This document shows positions 33,247-41,195 of a stretch of 64,000 nucleotides of DNA, in pieces; within the stretch, counting starts at the first letter, position 1, and each line of letters opens with the position of its first letter. The stretch is from Verrucomicrobium sp. (GTDB lineage: Bacteria; Verrucomicrobiota; Verrucomicrobiia; Methylacidiphilales; UBA1321): contig JAFIGT010000043.1 of assembly GCA_017849585.1 (NCBI GenBank), positions 1 to 64,000 of the forward strand, in the 5' to 3' direction. The notes under the pieces were generated by a model, which saw only the letters and a program-made list of their open reading frames with translations, made no database searches and was not told the DNA's origin. A program made the translations under genes and the position numbers.

Positions 33247-33755
33247 AGTTCCTCCTCGCCTTCCAATTCGACAGCTTTGTTCAGTGGACGGCATGGGTAC
33301 AACCCCAAAGGCATGTCCCCATCCCCAATTCCCCACGCTGTCGAAAGGATACGCGGCTCAAGCGCCTCGCCATCGATGCCAGCAATCAGGTGAGCCACAC
33401 ACCGGGACTGACCATCCTGACCTGTCTGGAGATAGTTAATATCGACCTCCCCATATTCGCCTCCGCCGGAAAGTCTCACCTGAATTTCGATGCGTTGTTC
33501 CGGTGTTCGTCCCTCGTATCTCGCCTCAACATCAAGCCCAACCTCTCCGCGTCGAAGCTGAGCAATTACTGTCTCTGCCGCCGCTCGCCTGATTTTCCAC
33601 GGCAAAGCTGCCGACAACTCAGCAACGGTGGTTCCATCCACCGGGTCGCTGGGGCCAAAGCGCACAATAAAAATAGACAGTGTTTCAGCTTCATCCTGAA
33701 GTTCGTAACGTGCCATGCCATCGCCTGTTTGAATTTCGTCAATCGTCGTAGTCAT
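33243..33755 (-). CDS. Hypothetical protein, 170 residues
   Basis: Acidic protein with no recognised domain. It contains EVDINYLQTGQDGQSRCVAHLIAGIDGEALEPR and a C-terminal acidic tail. It is coupled by a 4-base overlap to the next gene. A family A motif lies 19 bases upstream; between them is GGAG, so this gene has a short leader with a normal ribosome-binding site. Confidence 0.65.
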   Translation of the reverse strand: MTTTIDEIQTGDGMARYELQDEAETLSIFIVRFGPSDPVDGTTVAELSAALPWKIRRAAAETVIAQLRRGEVGLDVEARYEGRTPEQRIEIQVRLSGGGEYGEVDINYLQTGQDGQSRCVAHLIAGIDGEALEPRILSTAWGIGDGDMPLGLYPCRPLNKAVELEGEEEL

Positions 33756-33774
33756 AATCTTTAGAATTTCTCCA

Positions 33775-33785
33775 AGACTACGGGG
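33775..33785 (-). promoter_or_regulatory. Family A motif (two-gene unit 33755 and 33246)
   Basis: CCCCGTAGTCT on the minus strand, 19 bases before the ATG at 33755, with GGAGAA between. Confidence 0.7.
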
Positions 33786-33822
33786 CGATTCCGTCTCACC
33801 GTTTTGACCATGCCAGAGATGG

Positions 33823-34104
33823 CTAGTAATCTTCCGGCATCAAGACCGTCGTAATAGAACGATCTGCCTCAGTGATGATCCAGAACTTTACACCTGACTG
33901 GCTGTGATAGACCGAAAATAGCCGGAATCCCTGTTCAAGAGACTTTTCATTCTCTTCCAAGTCATGTTTGTCCACATCGCCCCAATCCCCCGAATGATGT
34001 CGTCGCATGGCAACGAGCACCTCCTCCATTGACAGAATCGACTGAGCATTGGCAGTGATAACTGTTTGACCTAAGGAGAATTTCGGCTGCTTTGAAGTAG
34101 TCAT
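33823..34104 (-). CDS. Hypothetical protein, 93 residues
   Basis: The start is set at the ATG at 34104 (MTTSKQPKFSLGQTV) because a family A motif ends 7 bases before it; an upstream ATG in the same frame would read through the motif. The product has a KOW/SH3-like start (KFSLGQTVITANAQSIL) and an Asp/Glu-rich middle. No family recognised. Confidence 0.65.
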   Translation of the reverse strand: MTTSKQPKFSLGQTVITANAQSILSMEEVLVAMRRHHSGDWGDVDKHDLEENEKSLEQGFRLFSVYHSQSGVKFWIITEADRSITTVLMPEDY

Positions 34105-34111
34105 GAACTGA

Positions 34112-34122
34112 AGACTACGGGG
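34112..34122 (-). promoter_or_regulatory. Family A start-proximal motif (gene at 34104)
   Basis: CCCCGTAGTCT on the minus strand, seven bases before the ATG at 34104. Confidence 0.75.
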
Positions 34123-34219
34123 AAAATTCACTCTGGTTCGAATCGGTCTTTCTGTCGAAGTTTCGTCTCACGATGAAACGTCACCCTATTGGCAATCCTT
34201 GTTCTTCAAATAGTTCCAT

Positions 34220-34474
34220 TCAATACATACTCCAACAGGGGCAAAGATCATTGCCGTCACGCGATTTATGCAGTCCCTTAATTCCTTTGAGCGCCTCAAA
34301 CTCCTTCGGCGTTACGCGATAAAATTCCCCTTCCCGATTCCAGCTATAATAGGCCTGTCGCTTTCCCAGTATTCGCGTCATTTTTTCCCGCGCCCGATGT
34401 GACGTTGTTTTGATAACCCAGATTTGAGCCGAGGGCATTTCTCCCTCAAACATCATGGATAATTGTTCCAGCAT
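34220..34474 (-). CDS. Hypothetical protein, 84 residues
   Basis: Small basic protein with no recognised family. It contains YYSWNREGEFYRVTPKEFEALKGIKG and ends with CPCWSMY, a Cys-x-Cys. It lies 27 bases after the next minus-strand gene upstream, so the two are probably cotranscribed. AGGGG stands nine bases before the start. Confidence 0.55.
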   Translation of the reverse strand: MLEQLSMMFEGEMPSAQIWVIKTTSHRAREKMTRILGKRQAYYSWNREGEFYRVTPKEFEALKGIKGLHKSRDGNDLCPCWSMY

Positions 34475-34501
34475 CGTCGCCCCTAGGTACAGGATGTTTT
34501 T

Positions 34502-35122
34502 TCAGGCATAATGGCTCGACCAGACCGGCTGTCCCGCCCACTTGCATGATCCCCCATATTTGAACGAGATGCGTCCATTCTCATCCAAAGGCTTGGTAAC
34601 GGGGTCTCCACGAAACTCATTGCGACGGGGCTGAGTCCAACCGCACATGTTGCCGGTCTCCTTATAATCCTGTCGGATCGGTCGCACGACAATCACCCGG
34701 TCTTTCACTTCGACCACCTGATAATAATCAATGTTGGTTTGATCGTAGCCCCACGAATTATAGATGACATCCCCCACCGCCCAGTGGTCAGCGGCCCTCA
34801 GATTCGCACGCTTGGCTGACTTTTCCCGTTTTCTTTCCTCCCGTTGCCGGAGAATTTTTTCCGATCGCTGCCAGTAGTAATCAAAATTCTTCTGGAGGGT
34901 TTCCTGCGTGATGAAGGAGTAGTGATGGCTGGGCTTCGCTGCTTTCCCATTCCAAATCGCCATCGTAAACCGGGATACGCTCCCGTGACTGAAATGGCGC
35001 GTCACGCCCACAATGGGCAGAGTTTCATGCCGTTTAATTGTCCCCTCTTCCCCAGCGATAATACGAATGGCTTGTTCCTGAGTTCCCCACGTATCAGCAC
35101 GAATCATTTTGTATAGGCTCAA
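34502..35122 (-). CDS. Hypothetical protein, about 200 residues
   Basis: No family recognised. The middle is a charged helix (EKILRQREERKREKSAKRANLR). The C-terminal half is beta-like with IYNSWGYDQTNIDYYQVVEVKDRVIVVRPI. The TTG at 35122 has AGGA at a good distance; the ATG at 35107 is the alternative. A family A motif lies 42 bases upstream. Confidence 0.65.
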   Translation of the reverse strand: MSLYKMIRADTWGTQEQAIRIIAGEEGTIKRHETLPIVGVTRHFSHGSVSRFTMAIWNGKAAKPSHHYSFITQETLQKNFDYYWQRSEKILRQREERKREKSAKRANLRAADHWAVGDVIYNSWGYDQTNIDYYQVVEVKDRVIVVRPIRQDYKETGNMCGWTQPRRNEFRGDPVTKPLDENGRISFKYGGSCKWAGQPVWSSHYA

Positions 35123-35164
35123 CTTTTACGTCCTGGCTCCGGACGGTTTATGAGTTCACCTATC

Positions 35165-35175
35165 AGGCTACGGGG
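35165..35175 (-). promoter_or_regulatory. Family A motif (gene at 35122)
   Basis: CCCCGTAGCCT on the minus strand with a leader of about 42 bases before the TTG start. Confidence 0.65.
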
Positions 35176-35222
35176 AGAAGTTCTGAAGAAAGTCACTGAC
35201 AGAAACTCACAGCTTTCGCCAA

Positions 35223-35229
35223 GTAGTCT
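35223..35229 (+). promoter_or_regulatory. Degenerate family A motif (gene at 35236)
   Basis: GTAGTCT, preceded by CCAA instead of CCCC, ends six bases before the ATG at 35236. The TAGTCT hexamer and the spacing match the family. Confidence 0.55.
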
Positions 35230-35235
35230 GCATTC

Positions 35236-35571
35236 ATGCCTACAAATCCAATGTCTCCCGAAATCGGTGACAATGTTTTCACCTTCCTTATCACCCTTCA
35301 CGGTGATCCCTATGATCCCAGCGGCGAGTTCGACACCAATGGGCCACGAAAGATAAAAAAGATCGTCTGGTTGGCTTCAACATATCTCTGGTCGAAGGAA
35401 CAACGCAAAATCCGCAAGGCATTCCGAAACATCATCCTTCGAAGGCATGGAGGTGGCTTTCATTTCGACGAGGATCTCGAACCGCTTCTCCAAAAACATT
35501 TCGCCTATAGGGGATGGATGTTGGAGGAAGCCATCACCAAGCTCGGCTACGGCCAGCGAAAGAACCGGTGA
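35236..35571 (+). CDS. Hypothetical protein, 111 residues
   Basis: Basic small protein (KIKKIVWLASTYLWSKEQRKIRKAFRNIILRRHGG). It ends with a Gln/Arg/Lys tail. No domain recognised. The start is supported by the motif six bases upstream. Confidence 0.6.
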   Translation: MPTNPMSPEIGDNVFTFLITLHGDPYDPSGEFDTNGPRKIKKIVWLASTYLWSKEQRKIRKAFRNIILRRHGGGFHFDEDLEPLLQKHFAYRGWMLEEAITKLGYGQRKNR

Positions 35572-35604
35572 CGAAACCGGCTCCCATCTTACACGGAAGT
35601 AATG

Positions 35605-35615
35605 CCCCGTAGTCT
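35605..35615 (+). promoter_or_regulatory. Family A motif (35664-36679 unit)
   Basis: CCCCGTAGTCT, 48 bases before the ATG at 35664. A GAGGAG ribosome-binding site stands just ahead of that ATG, so this unit has a normal leader. Confidence 0.7.
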
Positions 35616-35663
35616 TACCCCTGCGCCACTCAGACAACTTAACCCTAACAGAGGAGCCTTTGC

Positions 35664-35939
35664 ATGGCACGCATGATTAACACTATCACGAGTAACTTTA
35701 ACCAGGACGGTTGCCGATACGAATATCCCCTAGACTTTGAATCGGTGGAAGAGATCAAGCGTCAGGAACCCATGTTAGTGGTGGGAACTGTCGCATTATT
35801 GTCCTGCTGCGTGTCATACCTTGACGGAAAGCCTCTCCACTTCTGCGTTCGTCGCGCTGCGGGTGAGATTTTCTGCAAACTGATGACCAAGGAAGAGTTT
35901 CTGGACACCTTCTCTAGAGGGGATGGGAGTGCGGCATGA
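35664..35939 (+). CDS. Hypothetical protein upstream of the DpdA-like gene
   Basis: The 91-residue product has no recognised domain. It contains VVGTVALLSCCVSYLDGKPLHFCVRRAAGEI, with three Cys. It overlaps the DpdA-like gene by 4 bases, so it is likely cotranscribed and may assist it. Confidence 0.65.
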   Translation: MARMINTITSNFNQDGCRYEYPLDFESVEEIKRQEPMLVVGTVALLSCCVSYLDGKPLHFCVRRAAGEIFCKLMTKEEFLDTFSRGDGSAA

Positions 35940-36679
35940 GCGAGTTGTTTTTCTTCGTCGGACTCCATCAACTTGCCGACGCGAGACACTTCAACCGATC
36001 CTTTATTTCAGTAAATCGGTTACGCCGCCGCAAATCAGATTTTCTGGTAAACGAGTGGATAATGGATAGCGGCGCATTTACCGAAATCAGTACTCACGGT
36101 CATTATCGCGCATCAGAGATGGAATATGCGGCGCAGATTGATCGTTGGAGTCGCGTCGGGAATTTTCAGGCTGCCGCCATTCAGGACTATATGTGTGAAC
36201 CGTGGATTATCCAGAAAACTGGCTTGACGGTACGCGATCACCAGCGATTGACGATTGAACGATATGACAGGTTGCGCGCAATAACTGGAGCACGTTTGTT
36301 GCCGGTAATCCAAGGATATTTGCCGCACGAGTATGTTGAACACATCGAGCAATATGGTGGCCGGTTGAAGCATGGTGAATGGGTCGGGGTAGGAAGTGTG
36401 TGTCGCCGTAACCGGCACCCCTCACAGATCGAAGACATTCTAGTGGCTATCAAAAAGAAGCGGCCTGATCTTCGATTGCACGGGTTTGGCCTGAAAATCA
36501 CCGCTCTTTATAGCGGCACGGTGCGCTGTCTTTTGCATTCCTCTGATTCGATGGCTTGGTGCCGGTCGGCCAGTTATGCCGGACGAAACGGCAACGATTG
36601 GAGGGAGGCCAAGGCATTCGAAAAAAAGATAGATTCCCTCTCGATATCGGAGGCTCTTTGTCAGGGGCAGCTCTTTTAA
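35936..36679 (+). CDS. TGT-fold transglycosylase, DpdA-like (7-deazapurine modification)
   Basis: The 247-residue protein has the ordered motifs of tRNA-guanine transglycosylases in a compact form: IMDSGAFTE (Asp44, catalytic base position), LLPVIQGYLPHEYVEHIEQYG, WVGVGSVCRRNRHPSQIEDIL, LRLHGFGLK and SSDSMAWC (Asp204, the probable nucleophile). No Zn-binding C terminus of true Tgt is present. Proteins of this kind on phages and islands (DpdA families) exchange guanine in DNA for a 7-deazaguanine to evade restriction. No preQ0 synthesis genes are in the window, so the base would come from the host pathway. Substrate (DNA or tRNA) is inferred. Confidence 0.72.
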   Translation: MSELFFFVGLHQLADARHFNRSFISVNRLRRRKSDFLVNEWIMDSGAFTEISTHGHYRASEMEYAAQIDRWSRVGNFQAAAIQDYMCEPWIIQKTGLTVRDHQRLTIERYDRLRAITGARLLPVIQGYLPHEYVEHIEQYGGRLKHGEWVGVGSVCRRNRHPSQIEDILVAIKKKRPDLRLHGFGLKITALYSGTVRCLLHSSDSMAWCRSASYAGRNGNDWREAKAFEKKIDSLSISEALCQGQLF

Positions 36680-36881
36680 TAAAGCGAGGTATTCAGTTCC
36701 TTCCCCTTGCGGACATATTGTTTTTGGGCTGCACCTTGGATCTTGCGATTACTCAAAAGAGGAACTGATTGCCGAGATGGGTTGCTTACCTGGGTACTCT
36801 TACGGGCATTGAGAACACTACGATAGAGAATAGTGTTGGCTATATCAGTGGGTGACCGCCTTTTCACGGTTCGAGTCTTGC

Positions 36882-36892
36882 CCCCGTAGCCT
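36882..36892 (+). promoter_or_regulatory. Family A start-proximal motif (WGR-ligase)
   Basis: CCCCGTAGCCT followed by seven bases and the ATG at 36900. Confidence 0.75.
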
Positions 36893-36899
36893 TACGGGC

Positions 36900-38006
36900 A
36901 TGAATACATTATCATTGCGGCCACACGCCGCTCCACAAACGGTCCACCTACACTATCGGGAGGGGAATTCAGACAAGGTTTACCAAGTCCAACTTGAACC
37001 GAAGGACGATGGTTTTGTCGTCCTCGTGGCTTACGGGCGGCGCGGGTCAGCCCTGCAAACCGGAACCAAGACCAGTTCCCCAGTCGCATACGAGGAAGCC
37101 CTCGCCATCTTTAATCGCCTTGTGCGGGAAAAGAAGACGAAGGGCTATACCGAAAGCGAATCGGGGACGCCCTATCAGGGAACGGATAAGGCCAATGAAG
37201 ATACCGGCATCCGGCCTCAATTACTTAACCCGATTGACGAAGAACAACTCTCCTCCTGCCTGAACGATCCGGCGTACTGCCTTCAAGAAAAGTTCGATGG
37301 CAAGCGAGTGCTTCTTTGGAAAACCGGCTCCATCGTGGCCGGGATTAATCGCAAAGGGTTGCGCGTGGGATTGCCCCAGTCGATTGTGGCCGACATTCTC
37401 CGCCTGTCTCAGGACTTGCTGCTCGATGGGGAACTCGTGGGAGAGCGGTTCTACGGATTCGATCTGATTCATCTGGATGGGGACGACTTACGCAGCCAGC
37501 CCTATCAACATCGACTCGAATGCGTACAGGTCATTCTCAGGTCGTTAAAATCGGAACGGATGCCTGTCATCCAAACGGCATTCACCTCTGCGGACAAACA
37601 AATGCTGGTGGACGAAGTCAAACTGCGCCGGGGCGAAGGAGTGGTTTGCAAACGATGGGCAGCCCCCTATCAGCCGGGTCGCCCTAATAGCGGCGGGGAT
37701 CAGTTCAAGTTCAAATTCACGGCCACCTGCTCCGCGATTGTCGGGGCCATCAACCGGCAACGAAGCGTTTCCCTTCAGTTATGGGATGGAGATAAATTGG
37801 TCGGTGCCGGGAATGTGACCGTACCCGCCAATCAACCGATTCCCAAGGTGGCCAGCATCGTGGAAATTCGTTATCTGTACGCTTTCCGGGAGAGCGGCGC
37901 ATTGTATCAGCCCGTTTATTTACACCAACGTGACGACATCGACGAACTGGCCTGCACTACCGCCCAGTTACGCTACAAGCCCAGCGATACGGATGACGAT
38001 CAATAA
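36900..38006 (+). CDS. WGR-domain ATP-dependent DNA ligase
   Basis: Residues about 10-85 form a WGR-like DNA-binding domain (LHYREGNSDKVYQVQLEP, VAYGRRGSALQTGTK). The rest is a minimal ATP-dependent ligase. EKFDGKR contains the adenylated Lys131 (motif I), followed by FYGFDLIHLDG (III), GEGVVCKR (IV), QFKFKFT (V) and an OB-fold end. It would seal nicks in DNA, for example after transfer or repair. The start is the ATG at 36900, seven bases after a family A motif; a longer ORF reads through the motif. The fusion of WGR with ligase on a mobile element is uncommon. Confidence 0.85.
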   Translation: MNTLSLRPHAAPQTVHLHYREGNSDKVYQVQLEPKDDGFVVLVAYGRRGSALQTGTKTSSPVAYEEALAIFNRLVREKKTKGYTESESGTPYQGTDKANEDTGIRPQLLNPIDEEQLSSCLNDPAYCLQEKFDGKRVLLWKTGSIVAGINRKGLRVGLPQSIVADILRLSQDLLLDGELVGERFYGFDLIHLDGDDLRSQPYQHRLECVQVILRSLKSERMPVIQTAFTSADKQMLVDEVKLRRGEGVVCKRWAAPYQPGRPNSGGDQFKFKFTATCSAIVGAINRQRSVSLQLWDGDKLVGAGNVTVPANQPIPKVASIVEIRYLYAFRESGALYQPVYLHQRDDIDELACTTAQLRYKPSDTDDDQ

Positions 38007-38094
38007 GCCGTTTTAGCCAGAAAGATCACTTCCAATGCCGGTTGGGCGGCTCCGGTAAAGCTTAAAAGCCGCCATTATAAAAAGGACAATACCC

Positions 38095-38433
38095 ATGAAA
38101 GATACAAGGACAGATCAGTTACGTGTCCGGCTGCGCCGGGAAGAACGGCAACAACTCGAACAACACGTTCAAAACCGTGGCAAGAATGAAACGATCTCTG
38201 ATGTCATTCGGGAAGCCCTTAACTGGTGCATTAACCCCGATCAAAGCCTGCATCCCGTTTATGTCTCCAAGGAAACGGCAGCAATAGTAGCCGCTCTCGC
38301 GGACGAACTCAAACGCGACCCCGGTGAGGTTGTCAAAGACTGCGTGAATGGCATTCTCGCGCTTGTCGAAAAGAGAAAGCCACTCATCGTTCAAGAAATC
38401 CGGCTTCGTCGGAAGTATCAGGCCCAAAAGTAA
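38095..38433 (+). CDS. Putative ribbon-helix-helix DNA-binding protein
   Basis: The 112-residue protein begins with QLRVRLRREERQQLEQHVQN, then ETISDVIREALNWCI, the strand-helix-helix pattern of MetJ/Arc/CopG regulators. A second helical domain follows (ETAAIVAALADELKRDPGEVVKDCVNGIL), and a basic tail. AAAAAGGAC stands ahead of the ATG. It may regulate the element's promoters. Confidence 0.68.
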   Translation: MKDTRTDQLRVRLRREERQQLEQHVQNRGKNETISDVIREALNWCINPDQSLHPVYVSKETAAIVAALADELKRDPGEVVKDCVNGILALVEKRKPLIVQEIRLRRKYQAQK

Positions 38434-38450
38434 CCGAACCTCGATAACTC

Positions 38451-38918
38451 TCAAGACACCGCTCCCCGTGAGGATCGGTGTCTTGTTTGTTCACTTCCTT
38501 CCTGTTCATCTCCGTACAATTCCTGTGCCGCCTCCAAACGCGCCTCATGCGCCTCCGAATGCAACCGGCGCACAAAATCTTCAGTACCGATCTCCCTTCG
38601 CGTAAAATAACCCGTAGCCATCAAAATGACCTCCAAGGTCACGCCACCTGATGGCGCTATGTATCGCAAAGCCTCCTGCTTTGAGTAATCATAAAGAGTT
38701 TCCAGAAAGCACTCATAGATCAGTCCGGCCTGGCATTGCTTTTCAACCTGCTGCGCCACGGCACCCGCCTCAACCATCCCACCCTCGCGCAAAAGATAGA
38801 CGTTTGCAGCAGAAGTTTGCACCACGGTTCCCTCTAATCTTCGTATCCACAGGTAATCCGCCAACCGGTCAAAATAGAGCGGCCAATCTATGCTCCTCAT
38901 TAAGGCATTCATACTCAT
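38451..38918 (-). CDS. Hypothetical protein, 155 residues
   Basis: No family recognised. Helical, acidic C terminus (HEARLEAAQELYGDEQEGSEQ). Two ATGs (38918 and 38912) are possible. A GTTAATAG motif (family B) ends 3 or 9 bases upstream respectively, so 38912 is the better start by analogy. It converges with the ribbon-helix-helix gene. Confidence 0.6.
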   Translation of the reverse strand: MSMNALMRSIDWPLYFDRLADYLWIRRLEGTVVQTSAANVYLLREGGMVEAGAVAQQVEKQCQAGLIYECFLETLYDYSKQEALRYIAPSGGVTLEVILMATGYFTRREIGTEDFVRRLHSEAHEARLEAAQELYGDEQEGSEQTRHRSSRGAVS

Positions 38919-38921
38919 CCC

Positions 38922-38929
38922 CTATTAAC
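38922..38929 (-). promoter_or_regulatory. Family B motif (gene at 38918/38912)
   Basis: GTTAATAG on the minus strand, nine bases before the ATG at 38912. It stands back-to-back with the family A motif of the divergent gene at 38963, the only place where both families face each other. Confidence 0.5.
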
Positions 38930-38945
38930 CTAATGCGGAGGACTG

Positions 38946-38956
38946 CCCCGTAGCCT
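38946..38956 (+). promoter_or_regulatory. Family A start-proximal motif (gene at 38963)
   Basis: CCCCGTAGCCT followed by six bases and the ATG at 38963. Confidence 0.75.
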
Positions 38957-38962
38957 CCCTGT

Positions 38963-39418
38963 ATGAACCCAACACCTGCTTCTAAAATCCTCATTCTTCG
39001 TGCTAATTGTCCAAACGAGTTCTCCGGCGTTTCCTATATCACGGTAGAATTTGACGCCAATTTTCCTGCCCGCCTGCGCGAACTTCAAACTCAAGTGCAT
39101 CGGCTCTTCAAACTTTTCCCCTCAGCCTATTATGGCTCCCTTGAAATAGATGCCTCTGCTTTGGGGATGCACTTGCAGGCCTACCAGTGCACTACCGGAC
39201 TGGAAGAAATTCTATCCGCCGCCGGAAGGGACTGGGGCGTTGCAGATGTCATACCGGCAGATAGCGAAGAGTGGCTGACTTCCTGTCACTACCTGAGCGT
39301 AGGCAAAGGGGGCGACTTGTGGGTCAAGCTATTGGCTAAACATTCCAGCGATGTCGCCGAAGCCGAAATTGACTCCGACGTAATTGCGGCTGTTCTCAAT
39401 CAATCAGCCCGTGCCTGA
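38963..39418 (+). CDS. Hypothetical protein, 151 residues
   Basis: No domain recognised. The N-terminal half is beta-like (ISYRF-type strands such as VSYITVEFDANFPARLRELQ), followed by a helical acidic part. The start is supported by the motif six bases upstream. The stop is followed directly by an A-run and a hairpin that is a terminator for the opposite strand. Confidence 0.65.
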   Translation: MNPTPASKILILRANCPNEFSGVSYITVEFDANFPARLRELQTQVHRLFKLFPSAYYGSLEIDASALGMHLQAYQCTTGLEEILSAAGRDWGVADVIPADSEEWLTSCHYLSVGKGGDLWVKLLAKHSSDVAEAEIDSDVIAAVLNQSARA

Positions 39419-39449
39419 AAAAAAGGGATCGGGCGACTCACCCGATCCC
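39419..39449 (-). terminator. Intrinsic terminator for leftward transcription
   Basis: GGGATCGGG-cgactca-CCCGATCCC is a perfect 9-bp stem. On the minus strand it is followed by a run of seven T, the form of a Rho-independent terminator. No minus-strand protein gene ends here, so it points to a transcript from the structured region to its right. Confidence 0.65.
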
Positions 39450-39800
39450 TCACACCTGGCTGCAATAGCGCGCGCGTTAGTTGCCCACAGCCGTTCCGAT
39501 CCTACGTTGCGGGTGACTCACCAGCAAGGCTGAAACTCTCCGGAGTTATACTGATACCGCTCCGGGCTGAACCGGTTCCCGCGTTCACCAGGATACCGAA
39601 TGGGAGATCGTGGAACGACATTCCGCGGCCGGCCAGAAGCCTGGAGAATCCCGATCGTTCCAGGCTGAAGCAATCACGAAAGGACGCTGGACGGGGAGTC
39701 CGCCGATCCCATTCGCCGCCGAATCTTCGCTCTTTTTGAAGAGCGGCGGCGAATGGGATCGGCGGTTCAAGTAGCGGAAGGTATAGGATGTGGCGCTACC
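39425..39800 (-). ncRNA. Candidate structured non-coding RNA
   Basis: This GC-rich stretch has no convincing ORF but many inverted repeats, and it ends at the leftward terminator. The main feature is a 21-bp perfect stem (39700-39720 with 39745-39765) capped by a second helix. The strand is chosen because the terminator T-run lies on the minus strand. The 5' end is not defined. I do not recognise a known RNA family; RNase P, tmRNA and 6S landmarks were not seen. An origin of transfer or replication is an alternative. Confidence 0.4.
39700..39765. repeat. 21-bp perfect inverted repeat with capped hairpin
   Basis: The arms 39700-39720 and 39745-39765 are exact reverse complements (beginning CCGCCGATCCC). 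A further 7-bp helix (39728-39734 with 39739-39745) closes the loop, leaving a 7-base bulge. Perfect arms of this length are under selection or recent. Confidence 0.8.
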
Positions 39801-40460
39801 CCAGACTCTTGCGCCCGCTCTCCAAGATGTACACGTTATCCCTGAATGGACACGCACCGCAGGCAGCAATTATTCATTAAAAAGATCTCGCTTAGTCAAC
39901 GCAGTGAATACTTTTTTCCGCAGCTGCAATTCCTTCAAAATGAATTCATTACACTCCGAAAAACCGATATGCGAAACGCACCATGTGTTCACGTGCATTT
40001 TCAAGGGTTGACGCTAATAGCAGTTAATTTTGACCTACAGCTACATCCGAATTTTGAATTTTTTCGCTCCATTTTTTCATCCTCTCCTGCAATGGGAAAG
40101 GAGCCGTATAAATCCGCTTATATTCAAGACAAGGACGGAGGGGAGGAGCTGAAATAACTACAGCATCAAAGGCGGCATGTCATCTTTCCGAGAAGATGGT
40201 CTGTTTGAAAATTGACCTCGGCATCGCCTGAAAAGATAGTCGTGAACGCAATATCATCGCTATAACTTTCAGAGCTTGTTCTCGACGCTCAAAGCATCTT
40301 CAGTTTATTTCTTCCATTCTCCTTCCCATCGGCAACTTCCTTTGAGACATCTACCAGATCATGGTTATTTCCTGGTAATCGTAGGCAGGAGTCATCTCAT
40401 GAGGAAGCTGGAATGAAGCTTGGATAAAGCTGGAATGGCATCCACACTTCGTTCCGACTT
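39801..40460. other. Intergenic region, no supported gene
   Basis: An ORF of 103 codons (39846-40157, +) is present but has no start-proximal motif, good ribosome-binding site or recognisable domain. The rest, to the stop of the minus-strand gene at 40461, is AT-richer and shows no clear repeat. Confidence 0.4.
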
Positions 40461-41195
40461 TCATCGGTTTGAGGTAAACGCGATCACACCGGATTGAGTG
40501 ACCGTCGTCCAGGCGCTATCAGCGTCCGGCATGATGAGTTGCCATTGGTTACCATCAGTTTTAAGGGTAATGGTTTTGCCAATGGAATTGAGTTTTCTAA
40601 AGGCCTCCGCGTTAGTCTCCGCCCTCTGGTTGACCTTCGCAATTTCAATGCGAATTTTATCTTCGCAATACCTGTTCATCAGGATGGCGATACCGCCGGT
40701 GCAAAGCATAACCGCAATCAGAACGAAGGCAGCAATGTTACTCAAGCGCCATTGTCTCTGGAATTTTGCCATGGATTGAACCGACCCTTTGGCCGTCGTA
40801 ACGAGATTGGAAAAATCTCCAACGGTTCTTGTCGTCACTTCACCAGCTTGTGCGATACTACGGCGGACCGTCTCCGCATTTCCGGCAATGGTGGAAGCAA
40901 TCTGCCTCAATTCGATGACGCTGGTTTGGATGGACTTTTCGCTCAGCGCCATTTCGGCGTGAATATTGCCAAACATTCTTCGCAACTCTTTTCGTTCTGC
41001 AATCAGTTCGGTGGGAATTTGACGGGTGATGAGAGTAAGAACACCCATGGCCTGGCAAACCCGCAACACTTCATCATCGGGCGGCAATTGCCTCAGATAA
41101 GCGGCCAAGCTCCAAAAAGCAGACAAATGCGATTCCGGTACGTAAACCGAAATTTCGGAGAATAGATCCCGGTCGGAGCTGGAGCTTGGCATCAT
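40461..41195 (-). CDS. Membrane protein next to the ParA-like ATPase
   Basis: The 244-residue protein has a long helical cytoplasmic part (coiled-coil-like ALSEKSIQTSVIELRQIAS) and one transmembrane helix near 155-177 (NIAAFVLIAVMLCTGGIAIL). A short beta-like C-terminal domain ends it. No family recognised; mobilisation operons often have such a protein after a ParA/MobD-like ATPase. It overlaps the upstream ATPase gene by 4 bases. Confidence 0.65.
   Translation of the reverse strand: MMPSSSSDRDLFSEISVYVPESHLSAFWSLAAYLRQLPPDDEVLRVCQAMGVLTLITRQIPTELIAERKELRRMFGNIHAEMALSEKSIQTSVIELRQIASTIAGNAETVRRSIAQAGEVTTRTVGDFSNLVTTAKGSVQSMAKFQRQWRLSNIAAFVLIAVMLCTGGIAILMNRYCEDKIRIEIAKVNQRAETNAEAFRKLNSIGKTITLKTDGNQWQLIMPDADSAWTTVTQSGVIAFTSNR

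Noticed and set aside
33411-33432. Repeat of CTGACCTGTCTGGA shared with 25334-25347
   Set aside because: A short match inside one coding gene and one pseudogene with different contexts; likely coincidence, not att sites.
35119-35301. Minus-strand ORF of 60 codons ahead of the gene at 35122
   Set aside because: It reads through the family A motif and the leader of the real gene; no domain or ribosome-binding site.
39846-40157. ORF of 103 codons in the long intergenic region
   Set aside because: No start-proximal motif, ribosome-binding site or domain; amino-acid make-up is not convincing. Left as unsupported.
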